From Bordetella parapertussis (GTDB taxonomy: Bacteria; Pseudomonadota; Gammaproteobacteria; Burkholderiales; Burkholderiaceae_B): DNA of 46,452 nt. Each line of letters starts with the position of its first letter. The first letter of the stretch is position 1. Under the pieces are notes generated by a model that had not been told where the DNA came from, did no database searches, and saw only the letters and a program-made list of their open reading frames with translations. Both the position numbers and the translations under genes were made by a program. Positions 31,647 to 40,680 of the stretch are shown here, in pieces. Where the stretch lies: the NCBI GenBank assembly GCA_945897365.1, contig CAMDFD010000019.1:1-46452 (forward strand), in the 5' to 3' direction.

Positions 31647-32975
31647 CTATTTGTTCGTAAAGGGACCCCAGGTCGGCTCACGAATTTCACCATTCAACAC
31701 GGATAGCGTCTGTCGCACACGTCCATCGCTTGAAACACCTGCAAGAACACTGCGACCACCTTGATTTGCAGCGTATAGGACTTGCATGCCATTCGGCGCA
31801 AAACTCGGTGATTGGTCATCCCGACCTTGCGTTAAGAGAGATTCGGCGCCACTCGCCAGATCCAGTGATGAGACGCGATAAGAGCCGTCGCGCCGTGTCA
31901 CAGATAGCAGTGTTTTCCCGTCAGGAGAAACCCTTGGTGAGATATTGTAACTGCCATTGAAGGTCACGCGGCGAGGTTCGCCGCCCTGCGCGCTCACTTG
32001 GTAGATTTGTGGGCTGCCACTGCGGTCACTCGTGAAATAAATCGTCTTGCCATCTGGGCTAAACGTTGGCTCGGTATCGATCAAGGGCGAGCGTGTCAGG
32101 CGGCGCAGATTTCCACCGTCACTGGCATTGACTAAGTAAACCTGAGAAAGACCATCTCGCGTGAGTACGACAGCCAAAGTATTACCATCAGGTGACCAAG
32201 CAGGCGCCGAGTTGTTGCCTTTGTAATTGGCGACTGGAAAGCGCTTGCTTGTTGAAAGTTGGTGAACATACACGACGGGTTTGCCAGACTCAAAGCTCAC
32301 ATAAGCCAGGCGGGAACCATCGGGTGACCAAGCAGGAGAAATAATGGGCTCGCCAGAGCGCAGGGCGACTTGGGGATTTTGACCATCGGCGTCCGCGATT
32401 TGGAGCTCAAAGGTTTTTCCACGCTTTAAGACATAGGCAATGCGCGTAGAAAATACGCCTCGGATTCCAGTGATTTTTTCGTAGATGTGGTCGGAGATCT
32501 GGTGCGACATACGACGTAATTCTTTTTCACTGCCAACAATCGTGATCTCATCGAGCGTACCGCGTTTGACCGTATCGCCCAAGCGGTATTTGATTTCGAA
32601 GCGATCACCATTGCGCGTCACGGTGCCATAAGCGAGGAAGTCGACACCACGCTTACGCCACTCATCATAGGCGATGGGTGTCGCATAGGTCAGCGGCGTG
32701 CCTGCTGTACTGATTAAACGAAACTGACCGGTCCGCGTCAGATCGGCGCGAATAATTTCAGCGATCTGTGCGCCAGCGCCGTCACCGCTGAAGTCAGCAA
32801 TCGCGACAGGGTATTGTTGTGCGCCCGCGCCCGAGATATCGACGCGCAGTTGAGCCTGAGCAGAAAAACAAAAGCCCAGCAGCAAAGTCAGCAAAGCCAA
32901 GCTAAGCCAAGACTTGAGTGCAAGCATAATAGATGACGGGTACAAGCTGCTCATAGGTGCTGTGTGACAATTCAT
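31647..32975 (-). CDS. tolB: Tol-Pal system protein TolB
   Basis: TolB is a periplasmic adaptor between TolA and Pal. The start is ambiguous. ATG 32975 has AGGAG ten bases upstream. ATG 32927 (MLALKSWLSLALL) would give the neatest signal peptide, cut after AQA. The mature protein begins LRVDISGAGAQQYPVAIADF. An N-terminal domain is followed by five PD40/beta-propeller blades with WSPDG or SPDGK motifs. 442 residues with the longer start. It overlaps no gene and follows tolA by 16 bases. Confidence 0.95.
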   Translation of the reverse strand: MNCHTAPMSSLYPSSIMLALKSWLSLALLTLLLGFCFSAQAQLRVDISGAGAQQYPVAIADFSGDGAGAQIAEIIRADLTRTGQFRLISTAGTPLTYATPIAYDEWRKRGVDFLAYGTVTRNGDRFEIKYRLGDTVKRGTLDEITIVGSEKELRRMSHQISDHIYEKITGIRGVFSTRIAYVLKRGKTFELQIADADGQNPQVALRSGEPIISPAWSPDGSRLAYVSFESGKPVVYVHQLSTSKRFPVANYKGNNSAPAWSPDGNTLAVVLTRDGLSQVYLVNASDGGNLRRLTRSPLIDTEPTFSPDGKTIYFTSDRSGSPQIYQVSAQGGEPRRVTFNGSYNISPRVSPDGKTLLSVTRRDGSYRVSSLDLASGAESLLTQGRDDQSPSFAPNGMQVLYAANQGGRSVLAGVSSDGRVRQTLSVLNGEIREPTWGPFTNK

Positions 32976-32991
32976 GGTTTCAGGACTCCTG

Positions 32992-34107
32992 TCAATCATA
33001 CATATTGTAAATGACGTCGATATAACCAGGATACTTTCCTGAGGGCGGAGTCGGGAAAGGAGAGCATCGACGGATACCGTTTTCTACATCACGATCAAAG
33101 ATCGAGTTGCCAGAAGTACGGGTTAGCTTGACGTTGGATACCGTGCCATCGGGTCGGAGATTGACACGAAATTGCGCCGCAGGGTTGGTTTTTTCGCGTG
33201 GGGGGGGCGAAAAGCGAACACCGGGCTGAACGCAGGCTTTGACCTTGGCACCATAGCCATCATTACGTCCGCCGCCGGCTTGGTTGCGGTCTGCTGTACC
33301 ACCTGGAATACCTGCCGCGCCAAGAGCATCGCTGCGGAAGGCATCTTTGAGAGCCTTGTCAGCGGCTGCTTTTTTGGCGGCATCCGCCTTCGCCTTTTTG
33401 TCAGCGTCTTCCTTGGCTTTTTTGTCAGCCGCTTGTTTCGCTTTTTTGGTTTCCTCTTCTTTCTTTTTCTTTTCTTCAGCCGCTATTTTTGCTGCTTCTT
33501 GTTTTTTTAGCACTTCAGCTTTTTTAGCCGCATCTTCTTTTTCCTGTTTTTCTTGCTTTTCGCGCTCGATACGTTCGGCATTTTTACGCTCCAAGTCTAG
33601 GCGGTCACGCTCTTGTTTTTCTGCTTTTTCGCGCTCGTGTTTGATCCGCTGCTGTTCTTTTGCAGCATCTTCTCTGGCTTTTTTCTCGGCAGCTTCTTTT
33701 TCAAGTTGCGCGCGCTCAAGCTCCGCATGTCGTTTGCGCTCTTCTTCTAGGGCAATTTCAGGATCGATCACCGGCTTAGGTTCAGGCGCTGCCTTCGCTA
33801 CCGGAGGAGGAGGTGGTGGCGGTGGCGGTGGCGGAGGTGGCTCCGGCTTGGGCTCGGGCTCGGGCTCGGGCGCAGGTTCCGGTTTGGGTTCGCTCTTTGA
33901 GGGCGGAGGATTGACGGGTGTGGTGCCGTCCATCCAGAGCTCCACTTGAAGCGGACCTTGGGCTTCGTTTTTCCAATTGAGACCCACGACAAGAAACAAT
34001 ACCAATATACCGTGCGCAAGCATGGCCAAGCCAAAAGCGCGCCAATTGAGCGCTTCTTTGGGTGGCAGACTAGGCCCGCTTGGGATGGGATCGTAGCGTG
34101 GGGTCAT
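32992..34107 (-). CDS. tolA: Tol-Pal system protein TolA
   Basis: TolA is an inner-membrane protein spanning the periplasm. The 371-residue product has a single membrane helix (about 25-45), a Pro/Glu/Lys-rich linker, a run of 13 consecutive prolines (about residues 90-102), then a long charged Ala/Lys/Glu helix (to about 260) and the C-terminal TolA-III/TonB-like domain (QFRVNLRPDGTVSNVKL ... FPTPPSGKYPG). The ribosome-binding site is weak. The proline run should need elongation factor P during translation. The large + strand frame opposite is an artefact of the biased codons. Confidence 0.95.
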   Translation of the reverse strand: MTPRYDPIPSGPSLPPKEALNWRAFGLAMLAHGILVLFLVVGLNWKNEAQGPLQVELWMDGTTPVNPPPSKSEPKPEPAPEPEPEPKPEPPPPPPPPPPPPPVAKAAPEPKPVIDPEIALEEERKRHAELERAQLEKEAAEKKAREDAAKEQQRIKHEREKAEKQERDRLDLERKNAERIEREKQEKQEKEDAAKKAEVLKKQEAAKIAAEEKKKKEEETKKAKQAADKKAKEDADKKAKADAAKKAAADKALKDAFRSDALGAAGIPGGTADRNQAGGGRNDGYGAKVKACVQPGVRFSPPPREKTNPAAQFRVNLRPDGTVSNVKLTRTSGNSIFDRDVENGIRRCSPFPTPPSGKYPGYIDVIYNMYD

Positions 34108-34148
34108 GGGTTGAGCAACAAGCGCTAAGCAAGTGTGCGAGAAGCCTT

Positions 34149-34646
34149 TTATTTTTTGGTTGTGTTGGGTGTATTCGCTGGTGCACGTTTAGGCGATGCA
34201 TTGGGCGCTGGGGAAGTCTCACTCTTTTGATCCACAAGTAAACCAAGTTTTGTGACACCATTTTTTCGAAGGTCATCCATGACCTTCATCACAACCTCAT
34301 AGGGGACTTTACCGTCCGCAGAAATAATGACGGGCTGGTCAGGCTTGAGTTCGGAAAGAATCGTTTGAGCAAGAGCACTACGCTCGACAGAAATGAACGT
34401 TGCGCCAGCGTCACGTTTGCGCCAAGAAATTTTGCTGTCCTCTTCGATTTGAACTTCGAGGGGCGCTGCTGGCACATTGGCAGCCTGCCCAACAGAGGGC
34501 AGCTCAATCACGCCTGGTGTAATGAGAGGTGCCGTCACCATAAAAATGACCAACAAAACGAGCATCACGTCGATATAAGGCACGACGTTGATCTCGTTTT
34601 TCAGACGCCGACCCGCACGCCCGGAGCTTGAGCGGACCGAGGACAT
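34149..34646 (-). CDS. tolR: Tol-Pal system protein TolR
   Basis: TolR is an ExbD-like stator subunit. The 165-residue product has one N-terminal membrane helix with the essential aspartate (NVVPYIDVMLVLLVIFMV) and a periplasmic domain (GKVPYEVVMKVMDDLRKNGVTKLGL). An extra Pro/Ala/Thr/Lys-rich tail of about 25 residues follows the usual end. Its ATG overlaps the tolQ stop by one base (TAATG). Confidence 0.96.
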   Translation of the reverse strand: MSSVRSSSGRAGRRLKNEINVVPYIDVMLVLLVIFMVTAPLITPGVIELPSVGQAANVPAAPLEVQIEEDSKISWRKRDAGATFISVERSALAQTILSELKPDQPVIISADGKVPYEVVMKVMDDLRKNGVTKLGLLVDQKSETSPAPNASPKRAPANTPNTTKK

Positions 34647-35326
34647 TAGCGCACCTGCCTCTGAAGAATGTTCAGAAATTCGTCGACAAAGGTTTCAAAG
34701 CGGATCGATAAGCGGTCAATGTCGTGTGTGTAGCGGTTATACGCCACAACAGCTGGAATGGCGGCAAACAGTCCGATCGCGGTGGCGATGAGCGCCTCTG
34801 CGATGCCGGGAGCGACCGCGGCTAGTGTTGCCTGTTGGACATTCGCCAAACCGAGAAACGCGCCCATGATGCCCCAGACGGTGCCAAGCAAGCCGATATA
34901 GGGGCTGACAGAGCCTGCAGAAGCCAGAAAGTTGAGGTGGGATTCGAGTTCGTCGAGCTCACGTTGAAACGCCGCACGCATGGCGCGCCGCGCGCCGTCC
35001 ATCGTGCCATTGACATCGGTCGTCGAGCCGCTGCGACGTGCTTTCAGAAACTCGGTCATGCCCGAGTCAAAAATACGCGCAAGGGCGCCTTGTTCTGCAC
35101 GGCGTGTGGAAATCGACTGATGCAGCAAGGCAAGATCGCCACCCGACCAGAAGTCGTCTTCGAAGCGTCTAGTTTGGAGCAGTGTTTTTTTGATGGTTGC
35201 GCGTTTCGCAAAAATAAAAGTCCAGGAGACAACGGAAATGCCAATGAGTAGCAGCATAATGAACTGTACGGGCAGGCTAGCATTGAGCACTAGCGAGAGC
35301 ATCGACATATCTTGGGTAGTTTGCAT
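34646..35326 (-). CDS. tolQ: Tol-Pal system protein TolQ
   Basis: TolQ is an ExbB-like proton-channel subunit with three membrane segments that powers TolA with TolR. The product has 226 residues from ATG 35326; a GTG immediately upstream would add one residue and directly abuts the ybgC stop (TAAGTGATG). AGGAA lies six bases from the ATG. Family sequences ASAGSVSPYIGLLGTVWGIMGAF and GIAEALIATAIGLFAAIPAVVAYN are clear. Confidence 0.96.
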   Translation of the reverse strand: MQTTQDMSMLSLVLNASLPVQFIMLLLIGISVVSWTFIFAKRATIKKTLLQTRRFEDDFWSGGDLALLHQSISTRRAEQGALARIFDSGMTEFLKARRSGSTTDVNGTMDGARRAMRAAFQRELDELESHLNFLASAGSVSPYIGLLGTVWGIMGAFLGLANVQQATLAAVAPGIAEALIATAIGLFAAIPAVVAYNRYTHDIDRLSIRFETFVDEFLNILQRQVR

Positions 35327-35329
35327 CAC

Positions 35330-35758
35330 TTATTCCTGAGTAATTGCGGCTAATTTGGAGCGAACGGATTCTGGAATTGCAGCGACCCGCATATTAACGG
35401 TTTCTACGCAACAGACTTGGATATTACTTTGGGTCATCAGTTCCCCGTTTCTCATGACGGACTGTGAGAAGTGTAACGAAGCGCGCCCCATTCGTGTGAC
35501 TTCGCTTTCAATCTGCAACAAATCATCGAGACGTGCGGGCGAGATGTAGCGTACATCGACGCGTACCACCATAAAACCACGTTGCTCTTGATTGGCAAGG
35601 TCGGATTGATTGACGCCGAGTGAGCGTAGCCATTCTGTTCGGCCGCGTTCCATGTACTTGAGGTAGTTTGCATAAAAAACAACACCACCCATGTCTGTGT
35701 CTTCGTAATAGACACGGACAGGCATGCGGTGTTTAAAGCTGGGGCGCTCAATGGGCAT
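35330..35758 (-). CDS. ybgC: Acyl-CoA thioesterase YbgC (Tol-Pal associated)
   Basis: This hotdog-fold thioesterase acts on acyl-CoA or acyl-ACP linked to phospholipid synthesis. The ATG at 35758 gives 142 residues (MPIERPSFKHRMPVRVYYEDTD). The 4-hydroxybenzoyl-CoA thioesterase-type motif YYEDTDMGGVVFYANYLKYMERGRTE has the catalytic aspartate. It lies 17 bases after proS and directly before tolQ, as in most Proteobacteria. Confidence 0.94.
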   Translation of the reverse strand: MPIERPSFKHRMPVRVYYEDTDMGGVVFYANYLKYMERGRTEWLRSLGVNQSDLANQEQRGFMVVRVDVRYISPARLDDLLQIESEVTRMGRASLHFSQSVMRNGELMTQSNIQVCCVETVNMRVAAIPESVRSKLAAITQE

Positions 35759-35775
35759 AAAAACCTGATAAACAT

Positions 35776-37509
35776 TTAAGAGGATTCGAGCAATGCGAGC
35801 GTCTGGTTGACGCAATCCGCAAGTGGGATGCGCGCGGCTTCTGTTTGTTTGCGACCGAGAACCTCGACAACACCGTCATTCAGACCGCGTTCGCCAACCG
35901 TAATGCGCACTGGGGGGCCGATGAGCTCCCACTCGGCGAACATGATGCCTGGCCGTTGGTCGCGATCGTCGAGGATGACATCAATGCCGCGGGACTTGAG
36001 CTCGGCGTAGAGTGTTTCGCTGGCCTGTCTGACGGCTTCGCTTTTACCCCAGCCCACTGCACAAATCGCCACTTCAAACGGCGCAATGGCTCGGGGCCAC
36101 ACGATGCCTTTGGCGTCATGATTCTGCTCGATGGCGGCACCAACAATACGCGTGACACCAATACCATAGCAGCCCATTTCCATGAGCGCGGGTTTGCCGT
36201 TTTCATCGAGGAAAGTCGCCTTGAGTGCTTCGGAGTATTTCGTGCCAAGATAAAAGACATGTCCGACTTCGATCCCGCGCTGGATGGCGAGCGTCCCCTG
36301 ACCGTCGGGGGCGCGGTCACCCTCAACCACATTGCGCAGATCGGTCACCAAACTAGGCTCGGGCAAGTCTCGCACCCAGTTCACGCCTGTCAGGTGAGCA
36401 CCTTCTTGATTAGCGCCACAAATAAAGTCGTGCATCTTGGCGACGGTTAGGTCAGCCACGATATGCAAGGGTTTTTTGGTCGCGACAGGACCCAGATAAC
36501 CAGGCTTGCAACCGAAGTGTTCGACAATTTCAGCCTCTGTGGCAAAACGGAAGCCTTTATTCAACCCTGCAACCTTGCCTACTTTGATTTCATTGAGTTC
36601 GTGATCGCCGCGAAGCAGTAACAGCCAGATTTGTGCTGGCTTGCCTTCTTGTTCTGTGGCGAGCACGATGGATTTCACAGTATGACTCAGCGAAACCTTG
36701 AGCATCTCTGCCACCATTTCACATTTAGTGGCCTCGGGTGTTGCAACGGATTGCATCGGAGCACCTGGAGCCGCACGTTCACTGATTAGGCAGGGCGCAG
36801 GTGCCAACTCGATGTTGGCGGCATAGTCGGAGCGAGGATCGTAGACGATCAGATCTTCGCCAATATCTGCAATCACCTGAAACTCGTGGCTCTGAGAACC
36901 GCCGATCGAGCCGGTGTCCGCCGCAACCGCGCGAAAGGTCAGACCCAGGCGCTCGAAAATGCGCATGTAGGCATCAAACATCACCTGATAACTTTTTTGT
37001 GCGCCTGCGACGTCACGATCAAAGGAGTAGGCATCCTTCATGGTGAACTCACGTCCGCGCATCACGCCAAAGCGTGGGCGACGCTCGTCGCGAAATTTTG
37101 TCTGGATGTGATAGAAATTGACGGGTAAATGGCGCCAACTCTGAATTTCGTTGCGCGCGATATCGGTAATTACCTCTTCGGATGTCGGTTGTAAAACAAA
37201 ATCGCGGCCATGGCGATCTTTGATACGTAACAGTTCGGGACCGTATTGTTCCCAGCGCCCGGATTCGACCCACAGTTCGGCAGGCTGCACGAAGGGCATT
37301 AAAAGCTCGAGCGCTCCGGCTGCGTCCATTTCCTGGCGGATGATGTGTTCGACTTTTCGAATCACGCGCAGACCAAGCGGCATGTAGTTGTAAATACCCC
37401 CGGCGAGTTTGCGAATCATGCCGGAGCGCATCATGAGTTGATGGCTCGCGATTTCGGCGTCGTTGGGGGCTTCTTTGAGAGTGCTGATGTGATAAGCGGA
37501 TGCGCGCAT
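35776..37509 (-). CDS. proS: Prolyl-tRNA synthetase (bacterial type with editing domain)
   Basis: This class II synthetase charges tRNA-Pro. The 577-residue product has motif 1 near GLRVIRKVEHIIRQEMD, motif 2 (FRDERRPRFGVMRGREFTMKDAYSF), the INS editing domain (about 225-405, including the NEIKVGKVAGLNKGFRFAT part), motif 3 (GCYGIGVTRIVGAAIEQ) and the anticodon-binding end. It is the first gene of the likely proS-ybgC-tol transcript. The same transcript encodes TolA with 13 successive prolines. Confidence 0.97.
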   Translation of the reverse strand: MRASAYHISTLKEAPNDAEIASHQLMMRSGMIRKLAGGIYNYMPLGLRVIRKVEHIIRQEMDAAGALELLMPFVQPAELWVESGRWEQYGPELLRIKDRHGRDFVLQPTSEEVITDIARNEIQSWRHLPVNFYHIQTKFRDERRPRFGVMRGREFTMKDAYSFDRDVAGAQKSYQVMFDAYMRIFERLGLTFRAVAADTGSIGGSQSHEFQVIADIGEDLIVYDPRSDYAANIELAPAPCLISERAAPGAPMQSVATPEATKCEMVAEMLKVSLSHTVKSIVLATEQEGKPAQIWLLLLRGDHELNEIKVGKVAGLNKGFRFATEAEIVEHFGCKPGYLGPVATKKPLHIVADLTVAKMHDFICGANQEGAHLTGVNWVRDLPEPSLVTDLRNVVEGDRAPDGQGTLAIQRGIEVGHVFYLGTKYSEALKATFLDENGKPALMEMGCYGIGVTRIVGAAIEQNHDAKGIVWPRAIAPFEVAICAVGWGKSEAVRQASETLYAELKSRGIDVILDDRDQRPGIMFAEWELIGPPVRITVGERGLNDGVVEVLGRKQTEAARIPLADCVNQTLALLESS

Positions 37510-37531
37510 TGTTTGATGAAAAATTTATTAA

Positions 37532-37542
37532 GGCAATTTGCC
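37532..37542. repeat. Small palindrome in the proS/rppH divergent region
   Basis: GGCAA-T-TTGCC is a perfect inverted repeat around one base, 23 bases from the proS start codon. A perfect -10-like TATAAT follows on the + strand at 37554-37559, 36 bases before rppH, without a clear -35. The 85-base gap must contain both promoters; the palindrome may be a control site for either. Confidence 0.35.
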
Positions 37543-37594
37543 CAACAGGTACGTATAATTAAATGCAATTGTATTGAATTCGCTAGGAGTGGCC

Positions 37595-38155
37595 ATGCTT
37601 GATCGCGAAGGCTACCGTCCTAATGTCGGAATCATCCTCGTTAATCAAAAAAATGAGGTCTTTTGGGGTAAGCGTATCAGGGAACATGCTTGGCAGTTCC
37701 CTCAAGGTGGCATTAAACACGGTGAAAGTCCTGTACAAGCCATGTTTCGCGAACTCCACGAAGAGGTCGGTCTCCAACCCGATCATGTCCGCATTTTAGG
37801 ACGCACAAGAGAGTGGTTGCGTTACGACGTGCCGGATACCTTTATCCGTAGGGAGTCGCGCGGGCATTACAGAGGGCAAAAACAGATTTGGTTTTTGCTG
37901 AGGATGCTTGGGCGCGACATCGACGTGAAGTTGAGAGCGACCCAGCATCCCGAGTTTGATGCGTGGCGCTGGAGTCATTACTGGGTGTCTCTCGATGCTG
38001 TGATTGATTTTAAGCGTGACGTTTACACACAGGCGCTCAACGAACTCTCGCCCTTGATTTTTAAGCGTGGCCAAGAGTCGCGCTTTGAGTCATCGGTTGC
38101 AGTCGGGCCACTTGATGCCGAAACGCCCGCTTCACAGGCCCAAGATCACGTTTAA
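37595..38155 (+). CDS. rppH: RNA pyrophosphohydrolase RppH
   Basis: RppH removes pyrophosphate from the 5' end of mRNAs and so triggers RNase E decay. The start is the ATG at 37595, with AGGAG five bases upstream, giving 186 residues (MLDREGYRPNVGIIL). The Nudix box GGIKHGESPVQAMFRELHEEVGL starts near residue 38 and is complete. QKQIWFLLR and WSHYWVSLDAVIDFKRDVY are RppH-typical. It is divergent from proS. Confidence 0.96.
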   Translation: MLDREGYRPNVGIILVNQKNEVFWGKRIREHAWQFPQGGIKHGESPVQAMFRELHEEVGLQPDHVRILGRTREWLRYDVPDTFIRRESRGHYRGQKQIWFLLRMLGRDIDVKLRATQHPEFDAWRWSHYWVSLDAVIDFKRDVYTQALNELSPLIFKRGQESRFESSVAVGPLDAETPASQAQDHV

Positions 38156-38197
38156 AAGCACCGTTTTATAGACGCGTACCCTAGTTACATCATAAAA

Positions 38198-38226
38198 AAA
38201 TGACGCTTAAACCTTAAGCGTCATTT
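38198..38226. terminator. Terminator between convergent rppH and the dehydrogenase gene
   Basis: AAATGACGCTTAA (38198-38210) pairs perfectly with TTAAGCGTCATTT (38214-38226) around a three-base loop. Seven As precede it on +, so on the minus strand it ends in a T-tract and serves the tctBA-dehydrogenase operon best. For rppH it lacks a good T-run. Confidence 0.85.
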
Positions 38227-38261
38227 GATATGCTTGAATGCTAAATAGTGCTAAGCAATGC

Positions 38262-39164
38262 TTACTTCAGTCGCTTGATCAGGCTGGAGGTATCCCAGCG
38301 CGATCCACCCATTTTTTGTACGTCTGCATAAAACTGATCAACTAGCGCGGTCACAGGTACACGCGCGCCATTACGGCGAGATTCGTCCAAAACGAGACTC
38401 AAATCCTTGCGCATCCAGTCCACCGCAAAGCCAAATTCGAACTGATCGTCGACCATGGTGTTGCCACGATTTTCCATCTGCCAGCTTTGGGCGGCGCCTT
38501 TGTTGATGACATCAAGGACTTGCTTCATGTCCAGGCCTGCAGCCTGGCCAAAGGCGATGCCCTCAGACAAACCTTGCACCGCGCCTGCGATACAGATCTG
38601 ATTGACCATCTTAGCAAGTTGACCCGCGCCAACAGGACCCACCAAGGTCACGGCACGCGCCATCACAGCGATGACATCGCGCACATGTGCAAAGTCAGCG
38701 GCATCACCGCCGCACATGACGGTCAGCATGCCGTTCACTGCGCCGGCTTGGCCGCCAGACACAGGCGCGTCGATGAACTTAATCGATTTGCCCTGTGCCA
38801 CGGCATGCATTTCGCGTGCAACGGAGGCCGATGCCGTCGTGTGATCGACATAGGTGGCACCTGCATGCATGCCTGCAAAAGCACCGTCGTTGCCTAGCAC
38901 GACACTACGTAAGTCATCGTCATTGCCGACGCAGGAAAAAACGATCTCTGCGCCGCTTGCAGCTTCACGAGGTGTTGCGCAAGCACGACCACCAAACTCT
39001 TTTACCCAGGCTTGCGCCTTTTGTGCGTTGCGGTTGTAGACCGTGACATGGTGACCCGCTTTCGCCAAATGACCTGCCATCGGCAGACCCATCACCCCCA
39101 AGCCCAAAAATGCGACTTTACGGGGCGAAGAGGCTTCGTAAGTTTTGCTGTTGATCGATGCCAC
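38262..39164 (-). CDS. 3-hydroxyisobutyrate dehydrogenase-family oxidoreductase (GarR/MmsB-like)
   Basis: This 300-residue NAD(P)-dependent beta-hydroxyacid dehydrogenase has the Rossmann motif GLGVMGLPMAGHL, FIDAPVSGGQAGA with S136, and the catalytic lysine K185 (GAGQLAKMVNQ). Family members act on tartronate semialdehyde, 3-hydroxyisobutyrate or related acids; the substrate is not fixed by sequence. The start is GTG (39162-39164), the only initiator near the conserved N-terminus, with AGGAAA upstream. It is the last gene of the operon with tctB and tctA, implying metabolism of the transported acid. Confidence 0.92.
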   Translation of the reverse strand: MASINSKTYEASSPRKVAFLGLGVMGLPMAGHLAKAGHHVTVYNRNAQKAQAWVKEFGGRACATPREAASGAEIVFSCVGNDDDLRSVVLGNDGAFAGMHAGATYVDHTTASASVAREMHAVAQGKSIKFIDAPVSGGQAGAVNGMLTVMCGGDAADFAHVRDVIAVMARAVTLVGPVGAGQLAKMVNQICIAGAVQGLSEGIAFGQAAGLDMKQVLDVINKGAAQSWQMENRGNTMVDDQFEFGFAVDWMRKDLSLVLDESRRNGARVPVTALVDQFYADVQKMGGSRWDTSSLIKRLK

Positions 39165-39167
39165 GGA

Positions 39168-40667
39168 TTAGGTTTCCTCGAAAATCTCACGCTTCTTCTT
39201 GAGGGAAGGCAGCGAAATGATGAGTACCAGCAAGGCAGCAACACCTAAGAGCGAGGCAGACAGAGGGCGTTCGAGGAAGGTCATGAAATTACCTCGAGAC
39301 AGTAGTAGGGCTCGCCGGAAGTTTTCTTCCATCAATGGTCCCAATACCAAGCCCAGCAACAAAGGCGCGCCTTCGCATTTCAGCTTAGACCAGAGATAAC
39401 CCACGATGCCGAAGATCGCCGTGACAACGATGTCAAACACGTTGTAGTTCAGCGAGTACACCCCGATCGTACAAAACAGCAGGATGGCAGGATAAAGCAC
39501 GCGGTAGGGAACGGTCAGTAGTTTGATCCAGATTCCGATTAGCGGAAGGTTCAGCACCACCAACATCAGGTTACCAATCCACATAGAGGCAATCAGACCC
39601 CAGAACAACTCTGGGTGGCTGGTCATCACTTGAGGACCAGGCTGGATGTTGTGAATGGTCATTGCACCAACCATCAGCGCCATCACAGCGTTACCTGGAA
39701 TACCCAGTGTCAACAGAGGAATAAACGAGGTCTGTGCACCGGCGTTGTTGGCGGACTCAGGACCTGCCAAACCAGCAGGGTGGCCTTTGCCGAAACGCTC
39801 AGGATTCTTGGAGAGTTTCTTTTCGATGGTGTAGGACGCGAATGATGACAACACCGCACCGCCGCCAGGCAAAATACCCAGTACAGAACCGACGGCCGTT
39901 CCGCGAAGCACCGCGGGCCATGACTCTTTGAATTCTTGCTTGTTGGGATAAAGCGAACCGATTTTGGAGTTCACCTCGACGCGATTTTCTTTTTGCTCGA
40001 GGTTGGTCATGATCTCGGTAAAACCGAACACGCCCATGGCCACGATGGCAAAACCAACGCCGTCTTGCAGTTCGGGGATGCCGAAGTCAAAACGCGCCAC
40101 GCCGGAGTTGACGTCCGTACCAACCATGCCCAGCAACAGGCCCAGCAAAATCATGGCGATGGCTTTCATCAGCGAGCCAGAGGCCAACACCACAGCCCCG
40201 ACGAGTCCCAGCACCATCAAAGAGAAGTACTCAGCGGGGCCGAATTTGAAGGCGAGTTCAGCTAACGGCGGTGCAAAAGCGGCGATCAACAACGTTGCCA
40301 CGCTACCTGCAAAGAACGAGCCCAAGGCTGCAATAGCCAGTGCCGCACCTGCCCGGCCATTTTTAGCCATCGCGTGACCGTCTAGCACCGTCACCACCGC
40401 GGAGGTTTCCCCCGGGAGATTCACCAAAATCGCTGTAGTGGAGCCACCGTACTGCGTGCCGTAATAAATACCGGCCAGCATGATCAGACCCGCGATGGGG
40501 GGCAACACATACGTGATTGGCAGCAACATTGCGATGGTGGGCACGGGACCCAAGCCTGGCAAGACGCCGACCAAGGTGCCCAACAAACAGCCCAGGAATG
40601 CATAGGCGAGGTTTTCAGGAGTAAATGCCACTCCGAAACCAATCATCAAGTTATTTAAAAGATCCAT
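39168..40667 (-). CDS. tctA: Tripartite tricarboxylate transporter large permease TctA
   Basis: This 499-residue inner-membrane protein has about eleven or twelve spans. Family motifs are GCLLGTLVGVLPGLGPVPTIAMLLP (about residues 27-51), GIYYGTQYGGSTTAILVNLPGE, and the second repeat GILPGGGAVLSSFASY. It takes up citrate-like or other carboxylic acids using a periplasmic TctC protein. No TctC lies in this locus. It is followed after three bases by the dehydrogenase gene. Confidence 0.96.
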   Translation of the reverse strand: MDLLNNLMIGFGVAFTPENLAYAFLGCLLGTLVGVLPGLGPVPTIAMLLPITYVLPPIAGLIMLAGIYYGTQYGGSTTAILVNLPGETSAVVTVLDGHAMAKNGRAGAALAIAALGSFFAGSVATLLIAAFAPPLAELAFKFGPAEYFSLMVLGLVGAVVLASGSLMKAIAMILLGLLLGMVGTDVNSGVARFDFGIPELQDGVGFAIVAMGVFGFTEIMTNLEQKENRVEVNSKIGSLYPNKQEFKESWPAVLRGTAVGSVLGILPGGGAVLSSFASYTIEKKLSKNPERFGKGHPAGLAGPESANNAGAQTSFIPLLTLGIPGNAVMALMVGAMTIHNIQPGPQVMTSHPELFWGLIASMWIGNLMLVVLNLPLIGIWIKLLTVPYRVLYPAILLFCTIGVYSLNYNVFDIVVTAIFGIVGYLWSKLKCEGAPLLLGLVLGPLMEENFRRALLLSRGNFMTFLERPLSASLLGVAALLVLIISLPSLKKKREIFEET

Positions 40668-40680
40668 GAATCAGTGCTCC

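Noticed and set aside
33284..33949. Long + strand open frame (221 codons) opposite tolA
   Set aside because: Its Ala/Ser/Phe-rich product mirrors the Lys/Ala/Glu- and Pro-rich TolA codons; it is an antisense shadow with no ribosome-binding site or recognisable domain.
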